Assembly (NCBI GenBank): GCA_046598415.1 | Contig: JBKJIG010000089.1 | Location: 1-64,000, forward strand | From: VFJZ01 sp046598415 | GTDB lineage: Bacteria; Actinomycetota; Thermoleophilia; Gaiellales; F1-60-MAGs149 | Length of the DNA stretch: 64,000 nucleotides | Direction: 5' to 3' | Part shown: one piece after another, positions 27,767 to 36,520 of the stretch | Numbering within the stretch: position 1 is the stretch's first letter | Layout: every line of letters starts with the position of its first letter | Notes under the pieces: generated by a model | Seen by the model: only the letters and a program-made list of their open reading frames with translations | Databases searched by the model: none | What the model was told of the DNA's origin: nothing | Program-made: the position numbers and the translations under genes

Positions 27767-28944
27767 CCTCGTTCTACTGCTTCGCGTCCGACCTCGCCGA
27801 TGCCGGCACCGGCGCGGTGCTCGACGACCTGCAGGACCGGGCGGGCGTCGACGGCGTGACGCTGGCGGCGGCCTACCACGCCGCGCGCGATGTGTTCCCG
27901 CATGCCCGCGGCCGCCGCATCCGCTTCCTGCGCGGCGGCGAGGTGCACTTCCGGCCCGATCCCGCGCTGTGGCGCGGCGGTGCGCTGCTGCCGGCGGGTG
28001 GCGAGGAGGAGACGCTGGGCGAGCTCGTCGTTGCCGCCGCGGCGCGCGGCATGCACGTCGACGCGTGGACGGTGTTCCTGCACGTCGACCGCGAGCGCGA
28101 CCTGCCGCCCGGACTGGCCGAGGAGACCTGCTTCGGCGACCCGCTGCCGACCCAGCTGTGCCCCGCCAACCCCGACGTGCGCCGGTACGCGGTCACGCTC
28201 GGCCGCGAGGCGGCGCGGCGCGGCGTGCGCGCCGTGATCGCCGAGTCGCTGCACCATCACCCCCTCGAGCACGACTACCACCACGAGCGCTACTTCGTGG
28301 CGCTGCCGCCGCTGGCGCGGGCGGTGCTGGGCCTCTGCTTCTGCCGGCACTGCTGCGACGATCCACCGCTGCGGGCGACGGCGGCGGACATCGTGCAGCA
28401 GGCGTTCGCAGCCGATGATCCCGTCGGTCCGGAGCCTGATCGCGCGCTGCTGGACGGACTGCTCGACGGGCACCTCGCTCGGCGCGAGAGCCGGGTCGCG
28501 TCGCTCGTCGCCGAGGTCGCCGCGGCCTGCCGCGAGGAGGGTGCCGAGCTGGTCTTCCTCGACGCGTCGGGCGCCGTCAAGGGGTACGCGACGGGACAGC
28601 CGGTGGGCGGGCCGGCGCCCGAGGTCGCCTGGCAGATGGGCGTCGACGTGGGCGCCGTCGCGCGGGCCGCCGACGGCATCGGTGCGATCGCGTACGCGGC
28701 CGATCCGGCGCGGGTGGCGCTCGACCTCGACGCGTACCGCGCCGCCGCCGGCCCGGACGTTGCGCTCGAGGTGGTGATGCGCCCGTCGCGCCCCGACTGC
28801 ACCGACGCCGCGAACCTGGCGGCCAAGCTCACCGCGTGCCGTGACCGCGACGTGCGCGCCGCCGGCTTCTACCACTACGGGCTGGCGCCGATGAGCGCGA
28901 TCGAACGCGTCGGCGCGGCGCTGGCGGCGGGCGGCTCCGCGTAG
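27760..28944 (+). CDS. uncharacterised protein, possibly TIM-barrel (glycosidase-like)
   Basis: About 394 residues. In-frame GTG codons at 27751, 27754 and 27760 all overlap the M20 stop; I give the last. Visible features are a VDGVTLAAAYHAAR opening, a His-rich stretch SLHHHPLEHDYHHER, a Cys cluster GLCFCRHCCDD and a C-terminal AAGFYHYGL strand. The alternation of strands with Asp/Glu/His ends suggests a TIM barrel of the glycoside-hydrolase-like kind, but I do not recognise the family. It is translationally coupled as the last gene of the transporter/dimethylformamidase operon and ends 4 bases before the convergent SDR gene. Confidence 0.7.
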   Translation: MLTSFYCFASDLADAGTGAVLDDLQDRAGVDGVTLAAAYHAARDVFPHARGRRIRFLRGGEVHFRPDPALWRGGALLPAGGEEETLGELVVAAAARGMHVDAWTVFLHVDRERDLPPGLAEETCFGDPLPTQLCPANPDVRRYAVTLGREAARRGVRAVIAESLHHHPLEHDYHHERYFVALPPLARAVLGLCFCRHCCDDPPLRATAADIVQQAFAADDPVGPEPDRALLDGLLDGHLARRESRVASLVAEVAAACREEGAELVFLDASGAVKGYATGQPVGGPAPEVAWQMGVDVGAVARAADGIGAIAYAADPARVALDLDAYRAAAGPDVALEVVMRPSRPDCTDAANLAAKLTACRDRDVRAAGFYHYGLAPMSAIERVGAALAAGGSA

Positions 28945-28948
28945 CGGC

Positions 28949-29698
28949 TCAGGCCTGGTTGTCGGGTGCGTCGCGCGACTCGACCAGCAGCTCCTCGGCC
29001 ATCACGCCCAGGCCCGCGAGTAGCCCGCCGTCGACACGGAGGACCGTGCCGGTGATGAACGAGGCCTCCTCCGAGGCCAGGAACGCGACGGCCGCGGCCA
29101 CCTCGTCGGGCGTGCCGACGCGGCCCAGCGGGTACCAGCGTGCGAGCCGTTCGAGCAGGTCGGGCTCCAGCGCGAGGCGCGGTCCCCACGCGTCGGTGCG
29201 AACCGTGCCCGGCGCGACGGCGTTGCAGCGGATGCCGTGACGGCCGTAGCGGGTCGCGACCGACTGCACGAGGTTGTCCAGCCCGGCCTTGGCGGCGCTG
29301 TAGGCCTCGTTGCCGACGTAGGTCTGCCCGTTGACGGAGGAGATCGCGACGATCGCTCCGCGGCGCCGCTCGATCATTCCCGGCAGCACCGCCCGGATGG
29401 CCTGCATCGCGCTTGTGAGGGTGCCGTCGATGTCGGTCCGCCATGCCTCGTCGGTGATGGTCACCAGGTTGTCGCTGGCTGCGGACAGCGTGGCGGTGAC
29501 GAGGATGTCGGCGTCGCCGGCCGTCTCGTCGACGCCCGCCGCGACGGCGCCGATGTCGGCCGCGAGCGCCTCGGCGCGGGCCGTGTCGAGATCGCAGATG
29601 ACGACGCGGGCGCCCTCCTCCACGAGCCGGCGGCAGACGGCGGAGCCGATTCCGCCGGCTCCTCCGACGACGACGGCGAGACGATTCGCGAAGCGCAT
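28949..29698 (-). CDS. SDR family oxidoreductase with atypical NNAG motif
   Basis: 249 residues from the ATG at 29698, which gives an MRFANRLAVVVGGAGGIGSA start with a proper Rossmann glycine motif. The active-site Ser and the YxxxK motif are present (ISSVNG...NEAYSAAKAGL). The usual NNAG strand is replaced by DILVTATLSAA, which is unusual for classical SDRs because the Asn of NNAG helps shape the active site. The C-terminus ends in the normal FITGTVLRVDGG. It probably reduces or oxidises a small alcohol or ketone. It is convergent with the operon above. Confidence 0.85.
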   Translation of the reverse strand: MRFANRLAVVVGGAGGIGSAVCRRLVEEGARVVICDLDTARAEALAADIGAVAAGVDETAGDADILVTATLSAASDNLVTITDEAWRTDIDGTLTSAMQAIRAVLPGMIERRRGAIVAISSVNGQTYVGNEAYSAAKAGLDNLVQSVATRYGRHGIRCNAVAPGTVRTDAWGPRLALEPDLLERLARWYPLGRVGTPDEVAAAVAFLASEEASFITGTVLRVDGGLLAGLGVMAEELLVESRDAPDNQA

Positions 29699-29898
29699 CG
29701 CGGAATCGTACGGCCAGGCGCTAGAAGACGGCGTCGCCGGGAGCGGCAACAGCGGGGGTGACCCGCACCACGCAGATCATGGAGCGCGCGCTTGCTTGCG
29801 TCGGGCGTGATGCGGGAAGATCCTCATGACGGACCGCCGGCGTTGACGCCTCCGGGCGCCGTCCAGAGCATCCCGTTCGGCGAGAGGAAGGCAGCCCG

Positions 29899-30285
29899 TT
29901 GCTCCGCACAGCCGTCGCGACCGACGCCGCACCCCCGGCGCTCGGGCCGTACACCCAGGCGATCGTCGCGGGAGGGTTCGCCTTCTGCTCGGGCACCGCC
30001 GGCATCGACCCGACGACCGGCGCGATCCCAGAGGGTATTGCCGCCCAGACCGAGCAGGCGCTGCAGAACCTCGGCGCGATCCTCACTGCCGCAGGCACGT
30101 CCACGGACGCGATCGTGAAGACGACCATCTTCTACCGGCACGTCGCCGATTTCGCGGTGATCAACGAGATCTACGCTCGCCACATGCCGTCGCCGCCGCC
30201 TGCCCGCTCGGCGCCGGCGAACGTCGACCTCCCCCACGGATTGCTGATCTCGATCGACGCGATCGCCGTCGTGCCGCCATCCTGA
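29899..30285 (+). CDS. RidA (YjgF/YER057c/UK114) family protein
   Basis: 128 residues from a TTG with GAGAGGAAGG seven bases upstream. Family stretches are APPALGPYTQAIVAGGFAFCSGTAGIDP, GIAAQTEQALQNLGAILTAAG and VVKTTIFY-type sequence (here IVKTTIFYRHVADF). The conserved Arg used by deaminating RidA enzymes would lie in the segment ARSAPANVDLPHG. RidA proteins hydrolyse reactive enamines and imines. It is probably monocistronic or co-transcribed with the DUF899 gene 85 bases downstream. Confidence 0.85.
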   Translation: MLRTAVATDAAPPALGPYTQAIVAGGFAFCSGTAGIDPTTGAIPEGIAAQTEQALQNLGAILTAAGTSTDAIVKTTIFYRHVADFAVINEIYARHMPSPPPARSAPANVDLPHGLLISIDAIAVVPPS

Positions 30286-30370
30286 GGGACACCGGCGATG
30301 AGTTCGACCGGTCGCCGGAGTCGGTACCTCCGCGTCCACGTTGCGACGACCTATCGACCGAGGAGACAGC

Positions 30371-31117
30371 ATGAGCCTGCCCAGGATCGCCACCGCCGCC
30401 GAGCACCTCGCCGCCCGCACGAAGCTGCTCGCCCGCGAGAAGGAGCTGACCGACTTCCGGGACGAGCTGAACACCGAACGCCGCAACCTGCCGATGGTCG
30501 AGATCACCAAGGAGTACCGGCTGCTGGGACACACGGGCCCGGTCGGCCTGATCGACCTCTTCGAGGGCCGGCCGCAGCTCGTCCTCTATCACTTCATGTT
30601 CGACCCGGAGTGGAACGACGGATGCCCGAGCTGCACCGCCGGCACCGACGAGCTCTCGGCCGGCCTCCTCGCCCATCTGCATGCGCGCGGCACCAGCTAC
30701 GCGATGGTCTCCCGCGCGCCGCTCGCCAAGCTCGAGCGGTGGAAGGCCGCGAGGGGCTGGGACATTCCGTGGTACTCGTCGTTCGACAGCGACTTCAACT
30801 ACGACTTCGGCGTCACGATCGACGAATCGCGCGGATCGGGCCAGTACAACTTCCGCACCCGGGCGGAGTTCGAGGCGATGGGTTCGGACTTCTTCGGCAG
30901 CAGCCCGCAGCCGTTCGAGATGCCGGGCCAGAGCTGCTTCCTCCAGGACGGCGGTCGTGTCTTCCACACGTACTCGCAGTACGCCCGCGGTCTTGAGATG
31001 ACGGGCGGGTCGTACTACTTCCTCGACCTCACGGCGCTCGGGCGCCAGGAGGACTGGGAGGAGCCGAAGGGCCGTAGCGCCTCGGTCCGCGGCGCGGTTC
31101 CGGACTTCGCGCCGTAG
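30371..31117 (+). CDS. DUF899 family thioredoxin-like protein
   Basis: 248 residues; the ATG follows AGGAG (30361-30365). DUF899 signatures are EKELTDFRDELNTERRNLPMVEI, the LIDLFEGRPQLVLYHFMFDPEW stretch, and the CPSC-type motif in DGCPSCTAGTDEL. A GWDIPWYSSFDSDFNYDFGV region follows. The fold is thioredoxin-like with a two-cysteine motif; its partners are unknown. Confidence 0.88.
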   Translation: MSLPRIATAAEHLAARTKLLAREKELTDFRDELNTERRNLPMVEITKEYRLLGHTGPVGLIDLFEGRPQLVLYHFMFDPEWNDGCPSCTAGTDELSAGLLAHLHARGTSYAMVSRAPLAKLERWKAARGWDIPWYSSFDSDFNYDFGVTIDESRGSGQYNFRTRAEFEAMGSDFFGSSPQPFEMPGQSCFLQDGGRVFHTYSQYARGLEMTGGSYYFLDLTALGRQEDWEEPKGRSASVRGAVPDFAP

Positions 31118-31156
31118 TCGTACCGCCGCCGCCGCCGCCGGCGACCGCTCACGCTC

Positions 31157-31231
31157 GGGGCCAGGCACCGGAAGTGTCGCGACCGCGCTCTTAGCCGACA
31201 AATTCGGTGCCAGGCACCGAATTTGTCGCGA
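31157..31231. repeat. REP-like repeat pair with perfect palindrome
   Basis: At 31196-31228 a 16-base arm CGACAAATTCGGTGCC is followed by one central A and its exact reverse complement. A degenerate direct copy of the right half (GCCAGGCACCGGAAGTGTCGCGA type) lies at 31157-31182, matching 31206-31231. The GTGCCAGGCACC core is like dispersed intergenic REP elements seen in many high-GC genomes. It lies in the roughly 300-base space between the DUF899 gene and the convergent E2 gene and may act as a terminator. Confidence 0.7.
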
Positions 31232-31414
31232 TTGGCGTGTTCCGTGCGGTCCGGTTCATGCCGGGCACGATCCGCGCGTGTTCCGTGCGCTTTCCGCACG
31301 GGTAGCCGACGGCCATACGGCCGCGCTGGCCCGGTGTGCACCGTCGGGACGCGGCTCAGCAGGGTCGGGAGTTACGAAGCGCTGCGCGCGGGATCCGCGC
31401 CCGCGGTGGTAGCG

Positions 31415-32761
31415 TCAGCCGCGCGACGATGTTGCCTGCGTCCGTTCGACGAACGCCGCGAGAATCGCCGCGAACGCCTCCGGCTGCTCGACCTGCGGAG
31501 CGTGCCCGGAGTCGGGCACGATCGCCACCTCCACATCGGCGAACGCTTCCCGCGCGCGCTCGGCGTGCGCCGGCGGAATGACTCGATCGTGGTCGCCCCA
31601 GATGACCAGGACCGGCTGCGTGATCTCCGCGAGCCGTCCGTCGCGCGCCGCGCGCTGGCTGGTCTCCGTGAACGCCTTGCCCACGATCGCGCCCACGGCG
31701 TCGTGCGCCCCGGGCCGGCTGAGCGCCGCGTGATGCTCGGCCACGCCGGCATCGAGGACGACCCGGTGGTCGTGGAAGAACAGTTCGAGCAGCGCCCGTG
31801 ACGCCGGCTCGCTCGGCGGCTCCCCCAGCAGCCGGACGAGGTCGGGGTTGATCTCGACCCCAAGGCCGCCGCTGTCGACCAGCACGAGCCGTTCGACCCG
31901 GTCCGGCTTCGCCAGGGCCGCGCCGATCGCGATCGCTCCGCCTAGCGAGTGCCCGACGAGCGTGGCCCGCGCCACGCCGAGTTCGGTGAGGGCGGCCATG
32001 AGCGCGCGGCCGAGGCCGCCGACGCTGTACACGGAGCTCGCCGCGTCGGGGATGTCGCTCTGCCCGTGACCGGGGAGGTCGATCGCCACCACGTGGTGGG
32101 TGTCGGCGAACGCCCCGATCACCGCCTGCCACGACGCCGAGGAGCCGCCGATGCCGTGCACGAACACGATCGCGGGATCGTCCTTCGAGCCAGCGGAGAT
32201 CGCGTAGATCCGCGCGCCGTCGCCGATGGCCAGCCAGTCCTCGCGCGGCTCCGCGGCCTGGCTGCCGCCGGCGGCCTCCACGTCGTCGCTCGTGATACGC
32301 CCGCCCGGCCCACTCGCCGCGACGCTGGCGAGGTCGAGGCCGAGCTCCCGGGCTCGCTTGCGCGCCGCCGGCGACGCGGTAATGCGGCCGTCGGCGCCGC
32401 GACCGGCCTGGCGGGGGGCACGGGCCGGCCGCGCCACGCCGCCCGCGGCGACCGGCGCCGGCACGGCGGCGACCGCGTGAGCCGCCACGAACTCGTCCAC
32501 GGCCATGTCGCTCAGCACCTCGCCAGCGGCGGTGAGCACGCCGACGGGTCCCGTGACGACGACCTCCGTCCCCTCGCCCGCGACGATTCGCCGCAGGACC
32601 CCGTCGACCGGGGCCTGCACCTCGTTCACCGCCTTGTCGGTCTCGACGACGAACAGCGGGTCGCCGGCCGACACCGCGTCGCCCTCGGCCCGCAACCACC
32701 CGGTCACGGTCCCGGCCTTCATCATCAGCCCCCACTTGGGCATCTTCACGAGGGTCGGCAT
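31415..32761 (-). CDS. acoC: acetoin dehydrogenase-type E2: lipoyl domain + alpha/beta hydrolase
   Basis: 448 residues. An N-terminal lipoyl domain has the lipoylated Lys in VVETDKAVNEV (about residue 43). A flexible Ala/Pro linker and a peripheral-subunit-binding domain follow (ITASPAARKRARELGLDLASVAASGPGGRITSDDV split over about 125-165). The C-terminal half is an alpha/beta hydrolase (HGIGGSSASW, nucleophile in VGHSLGGAIA, GDHDRVIP, DSGHAP) instead of the usual E2 catalytic core. That architecture is the hallmark of AcoC, which passes the acetyl group from acetoin cleavage to CoA. It starts 21 bases after the E1beta stop. Confidence 0.85.
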   Translation of the reverse strand: MPTLVKMPKWGLMMKAGTVTGWLRAEGDAVSAGDPLFVVETDKAVNEVQAPVDGVLRRIVAGEGTEVVVTGPVGVLTAAGEVLSDMAVDEFVAAHAVAAVPAPVAAGGVARPARAPRQAGRGADGRITASPAARKRARELGLDLASVAASGPGGRITSDDVEAAGGSQAAEPREDWLAIGDGARIYAISAGSKDDPAIVFVHGIGGSSASWQAVIGAFADTHHVVAIDLPGHGQSDIPDAASSVYSVGGLGRALMAALTELGVARATLVGHSLGGAIAIGAALAKPDRVERLVLVDSGGLGVEINPDLVRLLGEPPSEPASRALLELFFHDHRVVLDAGVAEHHAALSRPGAHDAVGAIVGKAFTETSQRAARDGRLAEITQPVLVIWGDHDRVIPPAHAERAREAFADVEVAIVPDSGHAPQVEQPEAFAAILAAFVERTQATSSRG

Positions 32762-32782
32762 CGGTCGGCCGGTCGCGCGCAG

Positions 32783-33805
32783 CTAGACGATCGTCCGCAC
32801 GGCGGCGGCGATCTGGTCCGGGCTCGGGATGTACGCCTGCTCGAGCGGCGGGCTGAACGGCACCGGCGTGTGTGGCGCGGTGACGCACTTGATCGGGGCG
32901 TCGAGGCTGTCGAAGCCCTGGTCGGCGACGATCGCGGCGATGGTGTGCGCGACGCTGCAGAGCGGGTTGTCCTCGTCCACGACCACGAGCCGGTGAGTCT
33001 TCGCAACCGACTCGAGGATGGTGTCGCTGTCGAGCGGCGACAGCGTGCGCGGATCGACCACCTCGCACTCGATGCCCTCGGCCGCCAACTGCTCGGCGGC
33101 CTCCAGCGCCTGGTGCACCATCCGCGACAGCGCGACGATGGTGACGTCGTCGCCAGTGCGCTTGATGTCGGCCTGGCCGAGCGGGATCGACTCGTTGCCC
33201 TCGGGCACCTCGCCCGACATGCCGTACAGCACCTTGTGCTCGAAGAACAGCACCAGGTCGTCGTCGCGGATCGCGGCGAGCAGCAGGCCCTTCACGTCGG
33301 CCGGCGTCGATGGCGCGACGCACTTGATGCCGGGCATGTGCGTGAACACCGAGTAGTGGACGCCGGAGTGTTGCGCGGCGGCGTTCAGGCCGGCACCGAT
33401 CGTCGTTCGGATGACGAGCGGGCAGCGCGCCTTGCCGCCGAACATGTACCGCAGCTTGGCGCCCTGGTCGAAGATCTGGTCCATGCAGACGCCGAAGAAG
33501 TCGACGAACATCAGCTCGGCGATCGGTCGCAGCCCGGTCGCCGCCGCGCCGACGGCCGCACCGATGAACGCCGACTCGGTGATCGGCGTGTCGAGCACGC
33601 GGCCGCGTCCGAACTCCTGCACGATGCCCTTGGTGACGCCGAGCGCGCCGCCCCAGGCCTCGTCGTCGACCAGGTGGTCGACGTCGGCGCCGCCGGCGAT
33701 GTCCTCGCCCAGGAAGATCACGTTCGGGTCCTCGCGCATGGCGATGCGGATCGCCTCGTTGACGGCCTCGGCGTACGTGAGCGTGCGGGTCGCGACGGAT
33801 GCCAT
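32783..33805 (-). CDS. acoB: 2-oxoacid/acetoin dehydrogenase E1 beta subunit
   Basis: 340 residues from the ATG at 33805, preceded by GGGGGGAG. Transketolase-like features are LTYAEAVNEAIRIAMREDPNVIFLGEDIA, the GEDIAGG motif, and VVDPRTLSPLDSDTILESV. With the E1alpha subunit upstream it forms the thiamine-diphosphate heterotetramer. An acetoin role is preferred because the E2 gene is AcoC-like; a branched-chain or pyruvate dehydrogenase is the alternative. Confidence 0.87.
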   Translation of the reverse strand: MASVATRTLTYAEAVNEAIRIAMREDPNVIFLGEDIAGGADVDHLVDDEAWGGALGVTKGIVQEFGRGRVLDTPITESAFIGAAVGAAATGLRPIAELMFVDFFGVCMDQIFDQGAKLRYMFGGKARCPLVIRTTIGAGLNAAAQHSGVHYSVFTHMPGIKCVAPSTPADVKGLLLAAIRDDDLVLFFEHKVLYGMSGEVPEGNESIPLGQADIKRTGDDVTIVALSRMVHQALEAAEQLAAEGIECEVVDPRTLSPLDSDTILESVAKTHRLVVVDEDNPLCSVAHTIAAIVADQGFDSLDAPIKCVTAPHTPVPFSPPLEQAYIPSPDQIAAAVRTIV

Positions 33806-33807
33806 GG

Positions 33808-34806
33808 TCACTCCCCCCGGTAGCTGACGTACACGTCGTCGAGGGTCTCGGACGGGTCGGGCCAGGGTGCTGCCGCACCCGCGGCGTAGGCGGCGTCGAC
33901 CGTGGCCTGGGCGGCGGCGGTGATGCGCTCGAGGCCGCCGTCGGTGGCGAGTCCGAGCCCGGTCAGATGCGCGCCGAACGTGATCAGCGGATCGCGGAGA
34001 CGATGCTCCTCGACCTCCTCGGTCGTTCGGTACGTGGCCGCGTCGCCCTCCTCGTGTCCGTAGAAGCGGTAGGTCTTCGCCTCGATCAGCGTCGGCCCGT
34101 CACCCCGCCGCGCGCGGTCGATGGCCTGGCCGGCGGCCGCGAACATCGCCAGGGGATCCAGCCCGTCGACGATGACGCCGGGGATGTCGTAGCCTTGCGC
34201 CCGGGTCGCGATGTCGCTGACCGAGCAGTGGTAGCTGAAGGTCGTCGCCTCGGCGTAGCCGTTGTTCTCGCAGACGAACACGACCGGCAGCTTCCAGATC
34301 GCGGCCAGATTGACGCTTTCGTGGAAGGTGCCCTGGTTCGCCGCACCGTCGCCGAAGAAGCAGATCGTGACCGCGTCCGTGCCGTGGACCTTCGCGGTCA
34401 ACGCGGCGCCGCAGGCGAGCGGGAAGCCGCCGCCGACGATGCCGTTCGCGCCGAGGATGCCCTTCTCCACGTCGGCGACGTGCATCGAGCCGCCCTTGCC
34501 CTTGCAGATGCCGGTCTGGCGGCCCATCAGCTCGGCCGCCATCCCCGTGACGTCGACGCCCTTGGCGATGCAGTGGCCGTGGCCGCGGTGGGTGCTGGTG
34601 ATGAAGTCGCTGTCGCCGAGGTGGGTGCAGACGCCGACAGCGACCGCCTCCTCACCTGCGTACAGATGGACGAAGCCGGGGATCTGACCGTCGGCGAACT
34701 GCCGCATGGTCGTCTCCTCGAAGACGCGGATGAGCACCATCCGCTCGTACATCGCGAGCAGCGTCTGGTCGGTCAACTCGACCCTCCGCCGTTCCGTCAC
34801 CGCCAT
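33808..34806 (-). CDS. acoA: 2-oxoacid/acetoin dehydrogenase E1 alpha subunit
   Basis: 332 residues, preceded by GGGAGGG on the coding strand. The thiamine diphosphate motif GDG...NN is present in FFGDGAANQGTFHESVN...ENNGYAE. Other E1alpha landmarks are STHRGHGHCIAKG and GRQTGICKGKGGSMH. It is the first gene of the E1alpha, E1beta, E2 operon. No E3 (lipoamide dehydrogenase) or AcoR regulator gene is visible in the window. Confidence 0.88.
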   Translation of the reverse strand: MAVTERRRVELTDQTLLAMYERMVLIRVFEETTMRQFADGQIPGFVHLYAGEEAVAVGVCTHLGDSDFITSTHRGHGHCIAKGVDVTGMAAELMGRQTGICKGKGGSMHVADVEKGILGANGIVGGGFPLACGAALTAKVHGTDAVTICFFGDGAANQGTFHESVNLAAIWKLPVVFVCENNGYAEATTFSYHCSVSDIATRAQGYDIPGVIVDGLDPLAMFAAAGQAIDRARRGDGPTLIEAKTYRFYGHEEGDAATYRTTEEVEEHRLRDPLITFGAHLTGLGLATDGGLERITAAAQATVDAAYAAGAAAPWPDPSETLDDVYVSYRGE

Positions 34807-35157
34807 CAGGACCCTCCCGTGCAGACAGGCGTGAATGGACTACTGCGTGATCCTAACGCGTGGTTGTGCCCGTTGCTACGAGGCGGGTGACGGTCACCGG
34901 ACGGAGGCGGGTGGCGGCGTCGGCGATGAGAATGCCGCCGACGATCGCGGCGTGCGTGCCCGAGCGTTCAGGCGCAGCGCGGCGGGGCAGACCGAATCGC
35001 GCCTACGGGCGATGTTCTCGGGTTGCGAGCGGTGCGCGTGGCGCCCGCGTCTTGGAACCTGGCGGTCAGCGGGGCGAGATGCAGATGGAAGACCCTGATC
35101 CGTTCGGTCGCTGCGCCCGTAGCCTAGGTTGGGTCAGCGTCGAGCAGGAAGGACGAC
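34807..35157. promoter_or_regulatory. divergent intergenic region with a 13-bp palindrome
   Basis: 351 bases between the divergent E1alpha and phospholipase C-like genes, with no coding sequence that I can support. A short perfect palindrome GGTGACGGTCACC lies at 34886-34898 and could be an operator for a dimeric regulator. No promoter boxes are clear. Confidence 0.35.
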
Positions 35158-36426
35158 GTGCCGCACGTCCCGCAACGGCATCAGCAGGGCTCGTTCTCGC
35201 GCCGGCGCTTCCTCGAACGCGCCGGCGCCGGCGTGGCCGTGCTCGGCGGCACGCTCTGGACGACGGGGTGCGGCCGACGCGTCAGCAGCGGTCGCGAGGG
35301 CACCCGGATCCGCCACGTCATCGTCTCGATGCAGGAGAACCGGTCGTTCGACCACTACTACGGCTTCGCGCCGCAGGTGCAGGCCGCCGGCTTCGGCCCC
35401 GACCCCGGCTACACGCAACCCGACGGTGCCGGCCGTACCCATCTGCCGTTCCACCTCGAGGCCCTCACCAGCTCCGATCCACCGCACCACTGGAACCCGG
35501 TGCACCGGCAGTACAACGACGGCAAGATGGACGGCTTCTTCACCACGGCGCAGCACGACAACGGCGACGGCAACCAGGCGATGCCGTACTACACCGCGCG
35601 CGAGATCCCGTTCTACTACTCGCTGTTCGAGAACTCCGGGCTGTGCGCGAACTACTTCTGCTCGCTCCTCGGTCCGACCCTGCCGAACCGTTTCTATCTG
35701 ATGTCGGGCACGTCGGGCGGTATCACGACGAACGAGCAGCGCGGCTACGGGGTCTTCGACTCGGACGGCTGGCCGATGATCCTCGACCTGCTCGACGCGG
35801 CCGGGGTGACGTGGAAGACCTACACCATCGGATTCGACGATGTCGTGACCGGCGACAGCAACAACGTCGCCGTCTTCTGGAGCCGCTGGGCGCACGATCC
35901 GCGCACGCTCGGGACGAAGCAGGACTATCTGGACGACCTCGCGCGCGACCGGCTGCCGCAGGTGTCGTGGATCCTCACGAGCAACCTGGAGGGCCTCGAC
36001 GAGCACCCCGCGGCCGACGTCACGCGGGGGATGGCGCGCCAGGAGGAGATGATCACCGCACTGCGCGGGTCGAGCGCGTGGCAGCACTCGGCCTTCCTGC
36101 TCGGCTACGACGAGCACGGCGGCTTCTTCGACCACGTGTCGCCGCCGCAGGTGGACGCGTACGGCCTCGGCGTGCGTGTGCCGCTGTGGGTGATCTCGCC
36201 GTACGCCCGCCAGGGCGTGATTACGTCCCGCAAGCCGGCCGATCACGTTTCCACGCTCAAGTTCATCGAGCGCACCTTCGACCTGCCCACCCTGGCCTCG
36301 CAGAACCACCGGTTCGACAGGGCCACGCCCCTCGGTGTCGACTTCGAGGCGAACGGCGCGCCGGCGCCGCCGCGCGACGGCAACGACCGGATCAGCGACC
36401 TGTACGACCTGTTCGAGTTCGACTGA
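35158..36426 (+). CDS. Tat-exported phospholipase C / acid phosphatase family phosphoesterase
   Basis: 422 residues from a GTG with AGGAAGGA upstream. A twin-arginine signal is present (FSRRRFLERAGAGVAVLGG), followed by a CG pair that might serve as a lipobox. The PF04185-type phosphoesterase core shows IRHVIVSMQENRSFDHYYGF, the Thr/Asn region PTLPNRFYLMSGTSGG, and the metal-binding GYDEHGGFFDHV and VPLWVISPYAR. It acts outside the cytoplasmic membrane on phospholipids or phosphomonoesters. The following PhoD-like gene points to joint phosphate scavenging. Confidence 0.88.
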   Translation: MPHVPQRHQQGSFSRRRFLERAGAGVAVLGGTLWTTGCGRRVSSGREGTRIRHVIVSMQENRSFDHYYGFAPQVQAAGFGPDPGYTQPDGAGRTHLPFHLEALTSSDPPHHWNPVHRQYNDGKMDGFFTTAQHDNGDGNQAMPYYTAREIPFYYSLFENSGLCANYFCSLLGPTLPNRFYLMSGTSGGITTNEQRGYGVFDSDGWPMILDLLDAAGVTWKTYTIGFDDVVTGDSNNVAVFWSRWAHDPRTLGTKQDYLDDLARDRLPQVSWILTSNLEGLDEHPAADVTRGMARQEEMITALRGSSAWQHSAFLLGYDEHGGFFDHVSPPQVDAYGLGVRVPLWVISPYARQGVITSRKPADHVSTLKFIERTFDLPTLASQNHRFDRATPLGVDFEANGAPAPPRDGNDRISDLYDLFEFD

Positions 36427-36520
36427 GGGTTGCGGTTGCAACGAGCGGGGAGTGGTACCGCGGGGCACCGCACGATCCAGTTGGCGATTCGCTTCGAACC
36501 ACACCGCCCGCGGTCACACG

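Noticed and set aside
31949..33823. Long plus-strand open frame opposite the E2/E1beta genes
   Set aside because: Antisense shadow in high-GC DNA: no RBS, composition dominated by Arg, Asp, Val and His, no motif.
31415..34806. Pyruvate or branched-chain 2-oxoacid dehydrogenase complex
   Set aside because: The E2 has an alpha/beta hydrolase domain instead of the acyltransferase core, which fits acetoin dehydrogenase. E1 sequences alone would not decide.
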